Positions 56,369 to 63,936 of a stretch of DNA of 64,000 nucleotides are shown here, piece after piece. The position numbers and the translations under genes are program-made. Position 1 is the first letter of the stretch, and the number at the start of each line of letters is the position of its first letter. The DNA lies in NCBI RefSeq assembly GCF_019457475.1, contig NZ_CP080413.1, positions 3,472,001-3,536,000 on the forward strand. The letters are read 5' to 3'. Source of the DNA: Shewanella acanthi (GTDB taxonomy: Bacteria > Pseudomonadota > Gammaproteobacteria > Enterobacterales > Shewanellaceae). The notes beneath the pieces are model-generated. The model saw nothing but the letters and a program-made list of their open reading frames with translations. It did not search any database and was not told where the DNA came from.

Positions 56369-56390
56369 ATGGCGCCCCGTAAGGCGCCAT
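56369..56390. other. Hairpin between the second sulfatase and the maturase gene
   Basis: Perfect 8-base arms ATGGCGCC / GGCGCCAT around a 6-base loop. There is no T-run on the minus strand, so it probably stabilises or processes the transcript and sets the sulfatase-to-maturase ratio rather than ending it. Confidence 0.55.
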
Positions 56391-56407
56391 CATACAGCTA
56401 GCAACGA

Positions 56408-57925
56408 CTACTTAGGTACAAAGCTACCAGCTTCCATACGCGGTGGGAACTCTTTAAAGGTCTCATTTATTTCAGCCACCTTAGCTATAGCAGGCCCTAA
56501 CAAGAACGCTCGCTCGTACATCCAAGTGTCGTATCCCATCCCCTTATCGCCTCTCTCAAACGGATCGACGCTGAGATCGAAAATCAAAGGTACACGCAAC
56601 TTAGTAAAAGGCTGACGCCAAACATCAAAGCCCGTTTCATGTTCTTGGATCATGAAATGGAATTTGAATTGGTTATATCGTATAGCAAGCAAGTCACCAT
56701 CATCGCTCCAATAAACAAACTCTTTACGAGCAGACTCTTGCGCTTTATCGGTTACATAAGGCAGTTGGTTATAACCGTCCAAGTGCACTTTATATGACAT
56801 GCCATTGGCCTTCTTACCCTTTAACAACTCATCTTTCACTTTGTCATTACCGGCGGCCGCAAGCAATGTTGGGAAAAAGTCTTCTAGGGAAGCAATGCCA
56901 TTTTTAGTCGTCCCAGGTTTGATTTGTCCCGGCCATTTCATCATGGCAGGCACTCGGAATGCCCCTTCCCAGCCAGTGTTTTTCTCACTGCGGAACGGAG
57001 TTACACCCGCATCAGGCCACATATCGACCATGGGTCCGTTGTCCGAGGTATAAATAATGATAGTGTTATCATCGATACCCAGATCTTTAATTTTTTTAAG
57101 TAATTTCCCGACCTCGTCATCGTGCTGCTTCATCCCATCGGCATAGAAACCGGCTCCCGTTTTACCTGCATAGGAGTCTGGTACATGGGTGTAGTTGTGC
57201 ATACGGGTGGTGTTAAACCAAGTGAAGAAAGGTTTACCCGCTTTCACTTGTTTCTCGATAAAACCTTCAGCGGCATCGAGGAACTCGCCATCCACGGTTT
57301 CCATACGCTTGCGAGTCAATGGACCCGTATCTTCAATTTTGCCGTCGGCATAGGAATGGATCACACCGCGGGGACCAAATTTTTTACGGAACGCCGGATC
57401 CTTTGGATAATCCACGTTCTCAGGTTCTTCTTCGGCATTTAAGTGATACAAGTTACCGAAGAACTCATCGAAACCATGGTTAGTGGGTAGATGCTCGTCA
57501 CGATCCCCCAAATGGTTTTTACCAAATTGCCCCGTGGCATAACCTAAGTCTTTTAGCATGGTGGCAATGGTGGGATCCTTCTCAGTAATCCCTTCAGGTG
57601 CGCCGGGCATACCGACTTTACTCAAGCCTGTACGCTTTGGCATTTGGCCAGTAATAAAGGCACTGCGGCCCGCGGTTGAGCTTTGCTGAGCATAAAAGTT
57701 TGTAAACTTGGCCCCCTCTGCCGCAATGCTATCGATGTTAGGCGTACTGTAGGCCAACATACCATTGTTGTAGGTGCTTAAGTTCCAGTAACCCACATCA
57801 TCACCAAATATCACTAGGATATTGGGTTTATCTGCTGCGTACGCAGAGAGTGACGCGGCGCCCATCGCAAGCGTGCACGCATTGAGCACAAACTTATTAG
57901 AGCGATTTTGCTTTCCTGTATTCAT
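56408..57925 (-). CDS. Arylsulfatase-type sulfatase, Ser type (second copy)
   Basis: A 505-residue secreted sulfatase hydrolysing sulfate esters. Signal peptide ends AMGAASLSAYA. The metal-binding GDDVGYWNLS follows, then the maturation motif Ser83-Thr-Ala-Gly-Arg87 in QQSSTAGRSAF, the S-x-A-x-R form used by Ser-type sulfatases such as Klebsiella AtsA. NHLGDRDEHLPTNHGFDEFFGNLYHLNAEEEP and YTSDNGPMVDMWPD are further landmarks (calcium/metal and substrate loops). GGAG precedes the ATG. It is near-identical in layout to the gene upstream, is preceded by that gene's terminator, and begins the probable operon with the maturase and MoxR module. Substrate unknown. Confidence 0.93.
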   Translation of the reverse strand: MNTGKQNRSNKFVLNACTLAMGAASLSAYAADKPNILVIFGDDVGYWNLSTYNNGMLAYSTPNIDSIAAEGAKFTNFYAQQSSTAGRSAFITGQMPKRTGLSKVGMPGAPEGITEKDPTIATMLKDLGYATGQFGKNHLGDRDEHLPTNHGFDEFFGNLYHLNAEEEPENVDYPKDPAFRKKFGPRGVIHSYADGKIEDTGPLTRKRMETVDGEFLDAAEGFIEKQVKAGKPFFTWFNTTRMHNYTHVPDSYAGKTGAGFYADGMKQHDDEVGKLLKKIKDLGIDDNTIIIYTSDNGPMVDMWPDAGVTPFRSEKNTGWEGAFRVPAMMKWPGQIKPGTTKNGIASLEDFFPTLLAAAGNDKVKDELLKGKKANGMSYKVHLDGYNQLPYVTDKAQESARKEFVYWSDDGDLLAIRYNQFKFHFMIQEHETGFDVWRQPFTKLRVPLIFDLSVDPFERGDKGMGYDTWMYERAFLLGPAIAKVAEINETFKEFPPRMEAGSFVPK

Positions 57926-58137
57926 AAAGACTCCATTTACTTATACGGATTAATCCACTAGCTGAGCTATTACCATTTAGAGCATCTCACTAAAGCTAGT
58001 TCTGATTAGCTCAATAAACAATCATCAAAAGGAATTAAAAGCCGTAAAGAAATTAAATAACTCTATGAACTCATGTTTAAATTTACCTTTTTGTAACATG
58101 CCAACCCCGATGGTCAGCCACTGGTTTTTCCTTACGC

Positions 58138-58169
58138 TTAAACAAACTTGGCGTCCAATGGACGCCAAG
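58138..58169 (-). terminator. Terminator of the first sulfatase gene
   Basis: 10-base arms CTTGGCGTCC / GGACGCCAAG with a 3-base loop and minus-strand flank TTTGTTT. It separates the first sulfatase from the second, so the second needs its own promoter in 57,926-58,137 or readthrough. Confidence 0.82.
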
Positions 58170-58197
58170 GTTTTCAGCCTGCGTGATTTACACCGCG

Positions 58198-59715
58198 TTA
58201 CTTAGGAACGAAGGAACCCGATGCCATACGTGGCGGGAATTCTTTAAAGGTCGCCATCATTTCGCCAACCTTAGTCATCGCAGGTACCATCATGTAGGAA
58301 CGTTCGTACATCCACTGGCCGTAACCAATGCCAGTATCACCGCGCTCGAACGGGTCGATACTCAGATCATACATAAAAGGGACACGCAGCTTAGTCAGGG
58401 GTTTACGCCAGATATCCAATCCGGTTTCATTTTCCTGCACATTGAAGTGATACTTAAACTTGTCGTAACGCAATGCCATCAAGTCACCATCGTCACTCCA
58501 ATAGGCAAATTCACGGCGTGGCGATTCCTGCACTTTACCCGTGAAATAAGGCAGTTGGTTATAACCGTCTAGGTGCACTTTATAGGTAATGCCATTGACA
58601 TTTTTACCCTTGAGCAGTTCATCTTTAACTTGGGTATTACCTGCAGCCGCCACTAAAGTTGGGAAGAAATCCTCCAACGATACAATGCCGTTAAAAGTCG
58701 TGTTAGGCTGGATATGCCCCGGCCATTTGATCAGCGCAGGCACACGGAAGCCGCCTTCCCAGCCGGTATTCTTCTCACTGCGGAACGGTGTCATCCCCGC
58801 ATCGGGCCAGGTATTGATCATCGGGCCATTATCCGTGGTGTAGAGGATAATAGTGTTATCGGCGATACCCAGCTCTTTAATTTTCTTCAGTAAATGACCA
58901 ATTTGATCGTCGTGTTGCTTCACGCCATCGGCGTAGAAACCCGCCCCCGTCTTACCCAGATACTCAGGTGGAACATGGGTCATGTTGTGCATGCGAGTGG
59001 TATTAAACCAAGTGAAGAAAGGCTTTTTCGCCTTTACTTGCTTCTCAATAAAGCCTTCGGCGGCATCGAGAAACTCACCATCCACGGTTTCCATCCGCTT
59101 ACGGGTTAAGGCGCCGGTATCTTCAATCTTGCCGTCGGCGTAGGAGTGAATAACACCGCGGGGGCCAAAGCGCTTACGAAACGCTGGATCCTTAGGATAA
59201 TCAACGTGCTCAGGCTCTTCCTCGGCATTTAAGTGATAGAGGTTACCGAAGAACTCATCGAATCCATGGTTAGTCGGCAAATGCTCATCGCGATCGCCTA
59301 AGTGGTTCTTACCAAATTGGCCTGTGGCGTAGCCCAGTTCCTTAAGAATAGTGGCAATGGTCGGGTCTTTATCATTAATCCCTTCCTTCGCCCCCGGCAT
59401 ACCAACCTTAGTCAGGCCAGTACGCTTTGGCATTTGGCCGGTGATAAAGGCACTGCGCCCCGCGGTTGAGCTTTGCTGGGCATAGAAGTTGGTAAACTTA
59501 GCGCCTTCGGCGGCGATGGTATCAATGTTTGGCGTGCTATAGGCCATCATCCCCTGGTTGTAGCTACTTAAGTTCCAGTAACCCACATCGTCACCAAAGA
59601 TCACCAGAATATTAGGCTTATCCGCCGCAAAAACCGATGTCGATGCCATCCCCAGCGCTAAGGTACATGCATTCAGCGCAAACTGATTTGGCCGTAAGTA
59701 TTTGTCTGTACTCAT
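58198..59715 (-). CDS. Arylsulfatase-type sulfatase, Ser type (first copy)
   Basis: A 505-residue paralogue of the next gene: same length, signal peptide (LGMASTSVFA), metal loop GDDVGYWNLS, Ser83-Thr-Ala-Gly-Arg87 motif, and matching C-terminal region (LSIDPFERGDTGIGYGQWMYERSYMMVPAM). It shares long identical stretches with its neighbour, such as NHLGDRDEHLPTNHGFDEFFGNLYHLNAEEEPE and FGPRGVIHSYADGKIEDTG, but differs in loops (LTTDNGPMINTWPDAGM). This points to tandem duplication with early divergence of specificity. GGAG five bases before the ATG. Divergent from the LysR gene. Confidence 0.93.
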   Translation of the reverse strand: MSTDKYLRPNQFALNACTLALGMASTSVFAADKPNILVIFGDDVGYWNLSSYNQGMMAYSTPNIDTIAAEGAKFTNFYAQQSSTAGRSAFITGQMPKRTGLTKVGMPGAKEGINDKDPTIATILKELGYATGQFGKNHLGDRDEHLPTNHGFDEFFGNLYHLNAEEEPEHVDYPKDPAFRKRFGPRGVIHSYADGKIEDTGALTRKRMETVDGEFLDAAEGFIEKQVKAKKPFFTWFNTTRMHNMTHVPPEYLGKTGAGFYADGVKQHDDQIGHLLKKIKELGIADNTIILYTTDNGPMINTWPDAGMTPFRSEKNTGWEGGFRVPALIKWPGHIQPNTTFNGIVSLEDFFPTLVAAAGNTQVKDELLKGKNVNGITYKVHLDGYNQLPYFTGKVQESPRREFAYWSDDGDLMALRYDKFKYHFNVQENETGLDIWRKPLTKLRVPFMYDLSIDPFERGDTGIGYGQWMYERSYMMVPAMTKVGEMMATFKEFPPRMASGSFVPK

Positions 59716-59820
59716 ATAAACTCCATCGCCCCCAAAGCAATTCAGTTAATTTATTGTTATAAATGGGTAAAAGGAATCCAGCCTAAGGTTAAAAAGCAGG
59801 AGAAACAATCGAGGGGATGT

Positions 59821-59835
59821 TTTATGATACATAAA
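59821..59835. promoter_or_regulatory. Candidate LysR-type operator
   Basis: TTTATG-ATA-CATAAA is a perfect inverted repeat containing a T-N11-A core, between the LysR gene and the sulfatases and 22 bp before the LysR start. Fits autoregulation plus control of the sulfatases. Confidence 0.55.
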
Positions 59836-59857
59836 TCAAATTTATAGATAAGCCATT

Positions 59858-60706
59858 ATGGACCTAAATCTAGTACGTACATTTTTAGTTGTGGCCGAGT
59901 GTCAGTCCTATACCAAGGCCGCCGAACGCTTAAGTCTCACTCAGCCCGCCATCAGTTCGGCCATTAAACGCCTAGAAGCTCAATACGGACAAAATCTATT
60001 TGTAAAACAAGGACGTGGTATTGAGCTAACGACAAAAGGACATCAATTGCAGCCCGCCTTCCGTGAGGCCCTAAGCATCATCGAAAATGCGATGCATACC
60101 CGTAAGCACTTCAACGTGTACTGCAATGAATCGTTAATCAATGTGCTGGTCGATATAGATAACATCAGTCTACAGGAATCCCCAGCCGAGAAGAGCCAGC
60201 TTTTCGATCACCTACGAGCGCAAAAGACCGACCTGATTGTCGATATCATACTCACCAAGGACAACTCCTTTATTGTTGAAGAAATCCTTCAAGATCCGCT
60301 CACTGTAATTTGCCGCAAGGGTCATCCTCGTATCGCCAATACCTTGACCAAAGAGCAGTTTTACGCCGAAGACCATGTGTTCTATAACGGCACATGGGAA
60401 AGGGTACGCGGCTTTGAACTCTTCGCCAGCGAACCGATTGAAGAGCGCAAAATGGCGCTCACTTGCAGTTCTATCGCCAGTATCGCGATGAATGTATCCC
60501 AGAGTGATTCCATCGCCGTCATCTCCCGCTCCTTCGCCAATCGCTGGGCAGAGAAGCTCGGCCTTCAAGTACTCGAATGTCCGATTAAGACTGAGGGTAT
60601 CCCTTACCATTTGGTTTACCATAAGCGGGAGCTTAAGAATCCGATTCATCAACAAATTAGAGATGAGATTAAAAGGGCTATCAGGGCCTTACATCATTTA
60701 AGTTAA
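59858..60706 (+). CDS. LysR-family regulator, probable sulfatase regulator
   Basis: A 282-residue LysR transcription factor. The N-terminal winged helix is canonical (MDLNLVRTFLVVAECQSYTKAAERLSLTQPAISSAIKRLEAQYGQNLFVKQGRGIELTTKG), followed by the coiled linker (RTRKHFNVY region) and an effector-binding domain with MNVSQSDSIAVISRS. It is divergent from the sulfatase cluster with a T-N11-A palindrome between them, the usual geometry for the regulator of an adjacent operon. Its inducer could be a sulfate ester or sulfur signal; this is inference. Confidence 0.9.
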   Translation: MDLNLVRTFLVVAECQSYTKAAERLSLTQPAISSAIKRLEAQYGQNLFVKQGRGIELTTKGHQLQPAFREALSIIENAMHTRKHFNVYCNESLINVLVDIDNISLQESPAEKSQLFDHLRAQKTDLIVDIILTKDNSFIVEEILQDPLTVICRKGHPRIANTLTKEQFYAEDHVFYNGTWERVRGFELFASEPIEERKMALTCSSIASIAMNVSQSDSIAVISRSFANRWAEKLGLQVLECPIKTEGIPYHLVYHKRELKNPIHQQIRDEIKRAIRALHHLS

Positions 60707-60726
60707 TAACGTACTCAATCAAGTTC

Positions 60727-60754
60727 AGTGTTTGGCTTAATTCTGCCTAACACT
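60727..60754 (+). terminator. Terminator of the LysR gene
   Basis: AGTGTT-t-GGC...GCC-t-AACACT hairpin followed by AATTTTG and later TTCTTTT, 20 bases after the stop. Confidence 0.75.
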
Positions 60755-60781
60755 AATTTTGAATTCTTTTAAAAAGCAGAA

Positions 60782-60795
60782 TCAACGTCGTGGGT
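60782..60795. repeat. 14-bp direct repeat, copy 1 (left of hipBA)
   Basis: TCAACGTCGTGGGT, identical to 62607-62620 and in the same orientation. It lies 27 bp beyond the hipA end. Confidence 0.7.
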
Positions 60796-60821
60796 GTTTT
60801 AAGCCACTCAGTTCTACGGGG

Positions 60822-62123
60822 TCATACTTCTATGTCTTTTACCTCTTTAACAATACCGAGGTAATAGTCGCACCTTGCAAGTAGTGATTCCTTGTATTGA
60901 GCCACAAATGCCGTTTCAGCATCATCAAGTGCAGGCAGCATAGAGATCACTTCATCCAAAACTTGAGGAATTTTACTCGCTAACTTAGTTAAATTACTGA
61001 TTAATAGGTTCCTTGGTAAGCCAAGATCCTCAGCAAATGCCCCGAGTTGATAGGCAAAAATCTTATTGGGATCAAATTCGTCATCAATAGCCATAGCCAG
61101 TTCCTGCTCGAATTCTGGATACATGGCCACATTGACTAAATCATACCAAGGCGTCGGCTCCATCCCTTTGGGCAGCATAAAGAATGAGTAGTTTTTACCA
61201 TGGGCATCGGCGTTGCCACTGAGTAAGTTGAACAAAGCCCATTGCAACATATCCTGTTTTGCGGCGACGGGATTGCTACATTGCCCCGCTAAACTAAACA
61301 GCCTGTTAAAGCTAACCCCTTCGCGAATATTCTTAACATCACGCCCCGAACCAAAATTACGCTCATATTTTTTACTGACGCTAAAACCAAGCGCTTGGCA
61401 ACAATCCACAATGTGCCTTCTCAGCACTCGCCCTTCATCTTGGCGATAAACTCGATCGAAACGTGTAACACTGAGTACTTTGTGATGACCAAACTGGACG
61501 ATATCAACATGAGCCACATTCATCCCAATCGCTTTAGCTAAGCGCATCGTCATAAATTCATTGATGACTAAGTGGCGAAATTTTTCGAATTTTAAAATAT
61601 GGGTAGAGGAAAGCCCCCCTTCGGCAAATGCAAATACTTTACCGTCATCAAATAGATTCAACTTAGGTTGAACGCCTGCAACCGACAACCTTGGTTTACC
61701 ATCCCACACCTCCATCGGCCAGATATCAGGATCTTCAATTCGCTGGATAATTTCACTCTCGGCTATTGGCCGTAAATGTGTTGCAGGAAGCTGGGTTCCC
61801 TTAGGCACAAAAGCCACAGCACCCGCGGTATCTAAGCCGATAGCTCGTATTAAGGCAAAAGTATTCCCCCTCGATACTCCAAGCGATTCGATTAAATAAT
61901 CTAAGCCTCTATTTTCTGGTAATAGGTTAACCAAAAACATCGATATCTGATTACTTGAACCACTGCCGTCTAAGGGGAGCATCGGAGATATTGGGAAACC
62001 TATCTGCTGCCACTTATCGGTGTACTGCACGGCGAATGTGTCTGTCGCTGAATCAAATGATAATTCCCCGATAAGTAGATCACCGAGGTACATTTCCAGC
62101 GTGAGCATGGTCGGGTTATTCAT
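60822..62123 (-). CDS. hipA: HipA serine/threonine kinase toxin
   Basis: A 433-residue kinase toxin of the HipBA toxin-antitoxin module; in E. coli HipA phosphorylates glutamyl-tRNA synthetase and drives persistence. Key residues: autophosphorylation Ser147 (RLSVAGVQPKL), catalytic Asp306 (LSGNADAHGKNYSF) and metal Asp (WYDLVN). These numbers agree with those I remember for S. oneidensis HipA. It starts three bases after hipB, as a toxin usually follows its antitoxin. hipB and the operator array upstream should repress it. Confidence 0.95.
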   Translation of the reverse strand: MNNPTMLTLEMYLGDLLIGELSFDSATDTFAVQYTDKWQQIGFPISPMLPLDGSGSSNQISMFLVNLLPENRGLDYLIESLGVSRGNTFALIRAIGLDTAGAVAFVPKGTQLPATHLRPIAESEIIQRIEDPDIWPMEVWDGKPRLSVAGVQPKLNLFDDGKVFAFAEGGLSSTHILKFEKFRHLVINEFMTMRLAKAIGMNVAHVDIVQFGHHKVLSVTRFDRVYRQDEGRVLRRHIVDCCQALGFSVSKKYERNFGSGRDVKNIREGVSFNRLFSLAGQCSNPVAAKQDMLQWALFNLLSGNADAHGKNYSFFMLPKGMEPTPWYDLVNVAMYPEFEQELAMAIDDEFDPNKIFAYQLGAFAEDLGLPRNLLISNLTKLASKIPQVLDEVISMLPALDDAETAFVAQYKESLLARCDYYLGIVKEVKDIEV

Positions 62124-62126
62124 GGC

Positions 62127-62363
62127 TTAATACCAACCATTAGCATCTAAAGCGCTGGTCTGTTCTGAAATGATGTTAATACCCAGACCATTGATGATTT
62201 TAAAGACGGTTGAGATGTAAACGTCTTCACCTTTCTCTACACGAATTAAGGTCTTTTTCGTCACGCCGCAGAGCATCGCCGCCACATCTTGAGTAAGAGA
62301 AGCTTGTTTTCTGCGCTCTTTGATTAACAAACCTAAAGATTGCTGATTTAACGGTGAGGACAT
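62127..62363 (-). CDS. hipB: HipB-like antitoxin (HTH Xre)
   Basis: A 78-residue DNA-binding antitoxin: [56 protein letters not shown] is a complete Xre helix-turn-helix, with the C-terminal residues ending NGWY. I start it at 62363 (GGGA seven bases upstream); the open frame continues 60 codons across the operators, which are not coding. Alternative ATG two codons earlier. It should bind the palindromes upstream and block HipA. Confidence 0.92.
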   Translation of the reverse strand: MSSPLNQQSLGLLIKERRKQASLTQDVAAMLCGVTKKTLIRVEKGEDVYISTVFKIINGLGINIISEQTSALDANGWY

Positions 62364-62377
62364 AATCATTTCCCAAA

Positions 62378-62393
62378 GTGTACTTATATACAC
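62378..62393. promoter_or_regulatory. hipBA operator 1
   Basis: GTGTA-CTTATA-TACAC flanked by AAA/TTT; 15 bp before hipB. One of four such sites at exactly 50-bp steps. Confidence 0.85.
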
Positions 62394-62427
62394 TTTAGAG
62401 CTTAAATGTGCTTCACACAACTCAAAA

Positions 62428-62443
62428 GTGTACTTAAATACAC
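62428..62443. promoter_or_regulatory. hipBA operator 2
   Basis: GTGTA-CTTAAA-TACAC with AAAA/TTTT flanks, 50 bp upstream of operator 1. Confidence 0.85.
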
Positions 62444-62477
62444 TTTTGATACTTAATCCATTCAAAAACCGCTTAAA

Positions 62478-62493
62478 GTGTATGATGATACAC
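62478..62493. promoter_or_regulatory. hipBA operator 3 (extended palindrome)
   Basis: GTGTA-TGATGA-TACAC, the core of a perfect inverted repeat with 15-base arms spanning 62468-62503 (arm ACCGCTTAAAGTGTA). 50 bp upstream of operator 2. Confidence 0.85.
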
Positions 62494-62527
62494 TTTAAGC
62501 GGTAAAATGGAGCAATAACCGTAAAAA

Positions 62528-62543
62528 GTGTAGCTAAGTACAC
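62528..62543. promoter_or_regulatory. hipBA operator 4
   Basis: GTGTA-GCTAAG-TACAC, 50 bp upstream of operator 3; the furthest from hipB. Confidence 0.8.
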
Positions 62544-62606
62544 TAAATGGGCTTCAACAGTTATCGCTGATTGATAATTGGTATTTGATTACAGATAAAA
62601 TCAAAG

Positions 62607-62620
62607 TCAACGTCGTGGGT
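62607..62620. repeat. 14-bp direct repeat, copy 2 (right of hipBA)
   Basis: Second copy of TCAACGTCGTGGGT, 64 bp beyond operator 4. The two copies bracket hipBA and its operators. Confidence 0.7.
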
Positions 62621-62967
62621 ACTCCACCCCAGATGTTTAATCAAAAGTCGACCAAGAGGGGATCAACAGCAATCCCCTCTTTGCTTATTTGAATGCATGG
62701 CCCTGCCGATTGCATTCGGAGTTGAAAGCCCCTTGGGCATTTACTGTCCTTATGCTATCGCGTCAGACGCTCGTCCCTGATTCGACTGACGCTGTCTCGG
62801 CATCTGATAGGCTGGATGCCTGAATGCCGTGAAGTGCATGGATGCACGGTAACGGCCATGCCTCGTCCACGCAACGAACACCAATGCCCTGCGGCAACTC
62901 CGAGGCGATGGTGTACATCTGCACTTCAGGTGTGATTCACAGCTTTATGAAAGAGAAAGACGAGTGA
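62621..62967. other. Intergenic region between hipBA and the NERD gene
   Basis: It contains a hairpin AAGAGGGGAT-N8-ATCCCCTCTT (62654-62681) followed on the + strand by TTGCTTATTT, a terminator facing right although no + strand gene precedes it. From about 62700 the DNA is more GC-rich than its surroundings and holds a short perfect hairpin GTGCAT-GG-ATGCAC (62834-62847). No gene is visible; it may be foreign or leftover mobile DNA. Confidence 0.5.
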
Positions 62968-63936
62968 CTAGATGATCAACGCGCTATGACTGCAGTCTTG
63001 GCAGGTAAGAGTATAGTGTTGATTACGTTTCTGAATTTTGATGTTTTTGCTTTGACACTGAGGGCAAGCTTGCTTCATTGGCGTGTTTTTAGTGCATACA
63101 TTGCATTTTATGTAGTAACCAAACTTTCCATACATTGGTGTGTAATTTGTAGATTCACCACAATACTTACAACTGAGTATGTTTTGGTTCGCTGATTGCT
63201 CATGCAGGTACTTAGCCTCATCTACTGCATTATTTACAAAGTGCTTTCTAGCTTCTTCTAGCTGGTGTTCTGCAGATAACTGATTTATCTCTATATGCTG
63301 ATTTATTAGAAAGTTAGCAATTGAATTCAGCTCTTCTTGATTAAAGTCAGGGCGAGTTTCGATAACATTTACAATGCGCATGAGCTTACTTTTAAGATTC
63401 ATAATCTTTTCAAGCTTTTCGACTAAAAATTCTGTTTTAACTAACTGCTCAGAAATCGCTGATGGCATCGTATCTCTGTTTATGACGGCATCACTAGAAA
63501 CGGCACATAAATGATCCCAGCAACGCATTCCAAATCCTTGCTGTTTTATACCAAGTAATTTACCGAGAATTTCACTTCGATGTTCTTTCAACAGTTCTTT
63601 TAGCAGAGCTTGCTGAAGCTCGACTTGCTTAATCGGAGATGGCATACCAAACCACTTATGCCCATGACTGCGAGTCCACTCCCCTTGGTGATTAACATCA
63701 ACATGACCCTTGATGCTCTTAGACTCAATTAATACAAAACCATAGGTATAAATAATTAGGTGATCGATTTGCGCAGTTTCACCATTAAAACTGAAACGGA
63801 AATCATTGATGACTAACACATCAGGATGATCTTTGAAGGCTCTGCGTAGATAGAAAGCAACATCTTGTTCTTGTTTCTGCCCAGCAATCGTTTGTGGTGT
63901 TTGGGTATTTTGAAGCGATTTGGTCTTTAAAATCAT
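62968..63936 (-). CDS. NERD-domain protein with C-terminal zinc ribbons
   Basis: A 322-residue protein with a nuclease-related NERD domain: Asp58 in TAQIDHLIIYTYGF and Glu71-x-Lys73 in LIESKSIKG form a PD-(D/E)xK-type site. A helical middle part follows, then two zinc-finger pairs: CKYC...CNVC and CPQC...CQDC, of the kind seen in topoisomerase-type zinc ribbons. No signal peptide. It is likely a DNA-acting enzyme. The ATG at 63936 has a poor binding site. It lies beside hipBA in an accessory-looking spot, which suggests, without proof, a defence or DNA-repair role. Confidence 0.86.
   Translation of the reverse strand: MILKTKSLQNTQTPQTIAGQKQEQDVAFYLRRAFKDHPDVLVINDFRFSFNGETAQIDHLIIYTYGFVLIESKSIKGHVDVNHQGEWTRSHGHKWFGMPSPIKQVELQQALLKELLKEHRSEILGKLLGIKQQGFGMRCWDHLCAVSSDAVINRDTMPSAISEQLVKTEFLVEKLEKIMNLKSKLMRIVNVIETRPDFNQEELNSIANFLINQHIEINQLSAEHQLEEARKHFVNNAVDEAKYLHEQSANQNILSCKYCGESTNYTPMYGKFGYYIKCNVCTKNTPMKQACPQCQSKNIKIQKRNQHYTLTCQDCSHSALII

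Noticed and set aside
62364..62543. Upstream extension of hipB by 60 codons
   Set aside because: The extension runs through the four palindromic operators and reads as low-complexity residues; the antitoxin starts at 62363.
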